Below are positions 60,593 to 64,000 of a stretch of 64,000 nucleotides of DNA, piece after piece. Position numbers and translations under genes: made by a program. The DNA comes from Viscum album. Lineage: Eukaryota > Streptophyta > Magnoliopsida > Santalales > Viscaceae. The stretch is from positions 633,080,915 through 633,144,914 of the forward strand of contig OY728123.1 in the NCBI GenBank assembly GCA_963277665.1, read 5' to 3'. The notes under the pieces were generated by a model that worked only from the letters and a program-made list of their open reading frames with translations, searched no databases and was not told the origin of the DNA. Within the stretch, counting starts at the first letter, position 1; every line of letters starts with the position of its first letter.

Positions 60593-62930
60593 TATAACAC
60601 AAATTTATATATATCCATTCTTTTTTAGTTTTCTTCTTGAAATACGGGAAACATGATGCTCCCTAATATTCATAATCATATCTAGGAAAAATTATCTCAT
60701 TTTTGAGGATGTATATTTGTTTAAATTAATTGATTATGGGTAAAAATGTGTTAATGGATTTTTGGTTTCCTTACATGTTCGGAGAATACCCATGTTGGTT
60801 TGGGATTTTTTGTTTGAATATAGATTTTTTTTATGTGTTGGGTGATTACACTATGTGTAAAGGGGTTGAACGATGTGTAAATGGTTTCAAGAAACAAGTC
60901 ATGAACATTAAACATGCTATGAATGGAGTACACACCATATAATGTTCACATAATGTGTAGTGTTTAAATATTATTTTAAAAAAGGAATAAAATTAATAGC
61001 TTACATGATCCCCATGGATTTCACCACATGTAATTGTCATTGACACTATGTAACTTTCAGGAGTTTATCTTTTTGGGATTTTCCTTGATGATTTTTTCAT
61101 TCAACTTACATATCCTCTTTGATCTCGACCTAGGGATATTTTGTGTAAATATTGATATCCTCCATTCAATATAGATTGATTTGGTTGACATTTTATCATT
61201 GTTGGAGTTGGGTTTCATCCTTCTAGATGAGTAAACTATTCAGCATCTTCATTTCATCCATCACAGTTGCGTGATTGCATTCTTTTTTTAATATTTTGAC
61301 TATTGGTGATTTTTCATCTTGATATTCTCTAGATATATTGTATGATCTCATTCAAGGGGATATTTACTTGATGCTTATGTTGGGGGGGGGGGTCATGTTC
61401 TTGATATATGTATCCTTTCATCTACTATTCTAAATCATTTTTAATTAGATCTATCATAAGATGTGAATATTGGTTATAATTCCTCTATTCTATTTTTTTG
61501 GTTTAATTTTTGTGGTGGACTACATTGAGAGTATTTGTAGCCTAATATATTATGTATGTTTTTTCATTTCAAAACTATTTAGGTGAACTGTATTACCCCA
61601 GTTTTGAAAAATTACTTTAACAAATAAAATTCCATGATAGGAATTTTTTTATGTTGGTTTGTAAAATGTTTTATTTTATTAAAATATGGTTTCCCATAAA
61701 TTTCGTTAAAGGAATGGGTTTTAAAAAAATTATTAAATATTTTTGTTAAATTTTCCTCAAATAATGTAATTTTAAAATGCTTTTGATGAATTTATTTAGA
61801 AAATAGAGAACATGAGAAGCATTGGGTACCTAGGAGGAAAGTATAGTAATATGAATAATCCATAATTGGAAGGGTTTTTAATGGGTATTTAGTCTAATCT
61901 ATAGTTCATTTGTTATAGGGACATCCTAGACCTATTGGGTGGTTCATATTCTAGGCTGTTCCCTAATACATAGACTCAATCCATATGTCTAGTGGATTGA
62001 TTCGTACACAATGGTTTATGTTATATAAGAGTGTCCAAGATATCTTGACCTAGTGTTATTGTTGGAGTGTTGTGACTTGTCTGGTTTGGATAATTTGGGA
62101 TTATTTTAGATTGTACTCGTTTTGATTTACTACCATGGATTTTATTTGATATCTGATGCATGCATTAGTTTTTTTATATGAGATATCTTCATTTTCAAAT
62201 GGATTTGAAATTTTCTGAAACTGATTTACCTATTTTATTATGAAATGTTGAAAAAATTGGAAATTAAATTATTTTGACTTCAATTTCATATATAAACTGT
62301 GGAATGGTTATCAAGATTGGTTTTACATAAAGTTGAGTATGCAATGATTATTATTCTGAGATTTGATATGTAACACTTGGATGAGACGCAACTGAGCTTG
62401 TTATTTTCCACCCCACATACACATTTGGAGGTGCTTATAACATTTTATGTCATTAGATATAGTAAAACTAAATTAAACACAATGTGGTACTGATGTTTTC
62501 TCTCAACGGAGTTGTGAAACTAGTGGTGATATGGATGGTCTTCCAACGCTAACACATGGAGAAGTTGGTGTTCCAATTTTAGCAGTCCTTTGTAGTTTGA
62601 TGTGTACATGGATATTGTTTCTACTATTGTGTTGTTTGGTTTTTTTGTTAATTTTCAATTATGGAATACATTTTACTTTTTTGATGTGTTCTCTATTGTA
62701 TTTCCATGCCATGTTGTGTCATTATTTTGGGTGAAATCATTCCTTATGATTATTTTTTATTTCCCCACTTCTAGTCCAAAACCCATGGGTATCAAGAACA
62801 CCATTTGAGTATATTATGGTTCAGTCTGATTTCATGTTCGATATAGTATTAAGGTTGGATCATTACATTTAAATATTATAGAACTACACAACTAAGGGAA
62901 ATAGAAGTGTATGTCCTATGATTTTTTTAT
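60593..62930 (+). repeat. E4 3' LTR (approximate ends)
   Basis: Partner of 53488-55833. Starts tataacac (for TGTAACAC). Similarity to the left copy fades around 62900-62930. Contains a run of 11 G at 61382-61392, where the partner has ttgttgggg. Confidence 0.65.
61382..61392. repeat. Poly-G run (11 G)
   Basis: Within the E4 right LTR; the left LTR has only ggggtt at this place, so the run expanded after insertion. Confidence 0.9.
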
Positions 62931-64000
62931 CACGGTAAAACCCATGGATGTAAAATGGGTTGTATAAAAGATCATTCCATATAAACATAGACTATTCATT
63001 GAATTAATACTAATGGTATCCTAGGATCATATACACTGTAAATCATATGTAACATCAATTTATTTTTTATAGATAAGGAATTAATTTGAATGAAAATCCA
63101 CTTAAAACATTTTTCAGTTAAAATATTCTTTCCTTGAAATTAACTTTTTTAAAATTATAAATTCAATGATTATTTTGGAAATAAATATATTATAATTTAA
63201 CTATAAAAAACTGATAATGGAATAAAAATATGTCATGACATTAAGATTTTTTTTTTCGTACGCATTAGAAAAATATTCCTTTCATATTTTCTGTAGAAAC
63301 CATGTGGGATTTATTTAGAAAAAACATGAAGATTATTTAGATTTTTTTAGAAGATGTATTAAATTAGTAAAATAATAATAAAATATTGAGATATTTTTAA
63401 ATAATTTTTGAAATAAAAATTACAAAATTGGGGGGATCTATTTTTGATTTAGTATTGATATAAAGATGAATATTCTTGATAATATCATTTTGAACTATTG
63501 TGTGAATAAAGAGTGGATAATAAAGGGAAAAATGTATTCTAAAATATAACTAATGTAAAATAAAATATCTAAGTTTCATGTTAGATAGATTATAAAATCT
63601 CATCATTGAATGTATAATTATGAACAATCCCAATAAATGATGATATTGTAAAATAAAACCCAAACCACTTTGGTATCTCTGAATTGTATGGCCCAAGAAT
63701 GAATAATATTAAATGAAATATAGAATTTCAGAATAATAAAAAAACATAATATTTCACATCAAATGGGATTTGTATTTACCTCATTAATTTATATAGGTTC
63801 ATAATATAAATTTGGTCTCATTAAAGGAAAAGTTTGAAAAAAAATCATTTACCCTGAGTCTTGACATCCTTTATATACGTTAAAACCTATATTATAATAA
63901 ATATTAATTTATTGTAATTATATTACAGAAACATACATACATACATAAGTATATATAATTCAATATATTATTTAATTATTACCTTTTATATCTTATTTAT
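62931..64000. other. AT-rich end of window, nothing recognised
   Basis: No gene or element assigned. A short CATA repeat lies at 63931-63946. Confidence 0.5.

Larger units (their letters stand above)
53488..62930 (+). mobile_element. E4: old chromovirus-type Ty3/gypsy element, about 9.4 kb
   Basis: Direct repeats of about 2.3 kb (53488-55833 and 60593-62930) flank an interior with gag, protease, RT, RNase H, integrase and a chromodomain relic in gypsy order on the plus strand. Shared anchors in the repeats are ttaattgattatggg at about 53630/60728, the tacttg..gttgggg..tgttcttga segment near 54275/61368, gtaacac.tg at 55272/62372, and aacccatgggg..tca near 55700/62780. Repeat ends are approximate, since TG/CA termini are blurred. 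All coding parts are decayed. Confidence 0.82.

Noticed and set aside
1..64000. Host genes, tRNA or rRNA genes, CRISPR arrays, organelle inserts.
   Set aside because: No intron-exon structure, conserved host protein, cloverleaf, spaced-repeat array or organelle-like segment could be recognised.

Overview
This is intergenic plant DNA: very AT-rich, with no recognisable host gene, tRNA or rRNA, and filled with LTR retrotransposons in different stages of decay. Chromodomain-bearing Ty3/gypsy integrases, primer-binding sites complementary to plant initiator tRNA-Met, LTRs of 2.3-4.8 kb and interspersed Ty1/copia relics point to a flowering plant with a large, repeat-rich genome. I cannot name the species.

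Layout, left to right. (1) 1-5742, minus strand: an edge-truncated Ty3/gypsy chromovirus (E1, Tekay/Del-like) with its 5' LTR (2349-5742), PBS, 5' leader, gag and integrase C-terminus plus chromodomain; protease, RT, RNase H and most of integrase are deleted. (2) about 7850-12440, plus strand: a heavily mutated Ty1/copia element (C1) whose gag, integrase, RT and RNase H can still be read. (3) 12441-13300: a GC-richer island with a 19-bp degenerate repeat and a tRNA-like Pol III promoter candidate. (4) 14050-17760: scraps of a second plus-strand copia element (C2). (5) 17761-28265: mostly unreadable decayed DNA with a 40-bp tandem repeat and a minus-strand PBS/LTR edge at 27690. (6) 28266-38593, minus strand: a structurally complete Tekay/Del element (E2) with two 2.6-kb LTRs, PPT, PBS, gag-pol and a 4-bp ATTA flank duplication. 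(7) 39950-40590, minus: integrase relic of another gypsy element (E5). (8) 40980-52460, plus: a very old element (E3) with LTRs of 4.8 and 4.2 kb around only 2.5 kb of internal DNA holding a gag relic. (9) about 53488-62930, plus: another old chromovirus (E4) with LTRs of about 2.3 kb and a readable gag-protease-RT-RNase H-integrase-chromodomain order. (10) 62931-64000: unassigned AT-rich DNA.

Each element copied itself as LTR retrotransposons do: gag makes the particle, protease cuts the polyprotein, RT/RNase H make cDNA primed at the PBS, and integrase inserts it (the chromodomain biases chromovirus insertion to heterochromatin). No element here is intact; every coding region has stops, frameshifts or deletions. 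The most unusual signal is a former 89-codon sense-strand reading frame inside the U3 of both E2 LTRs, at the same distance from the LTR edge, with different inactivating stops in each copy: a position like that of retroviral nef or sag genes. Other points of interest are a leader block conserved between E1 and E2, a CpG-rich 24-nt block kept identical in both E2 LTRs, and a coding-like extra segment in one E3 LTR.
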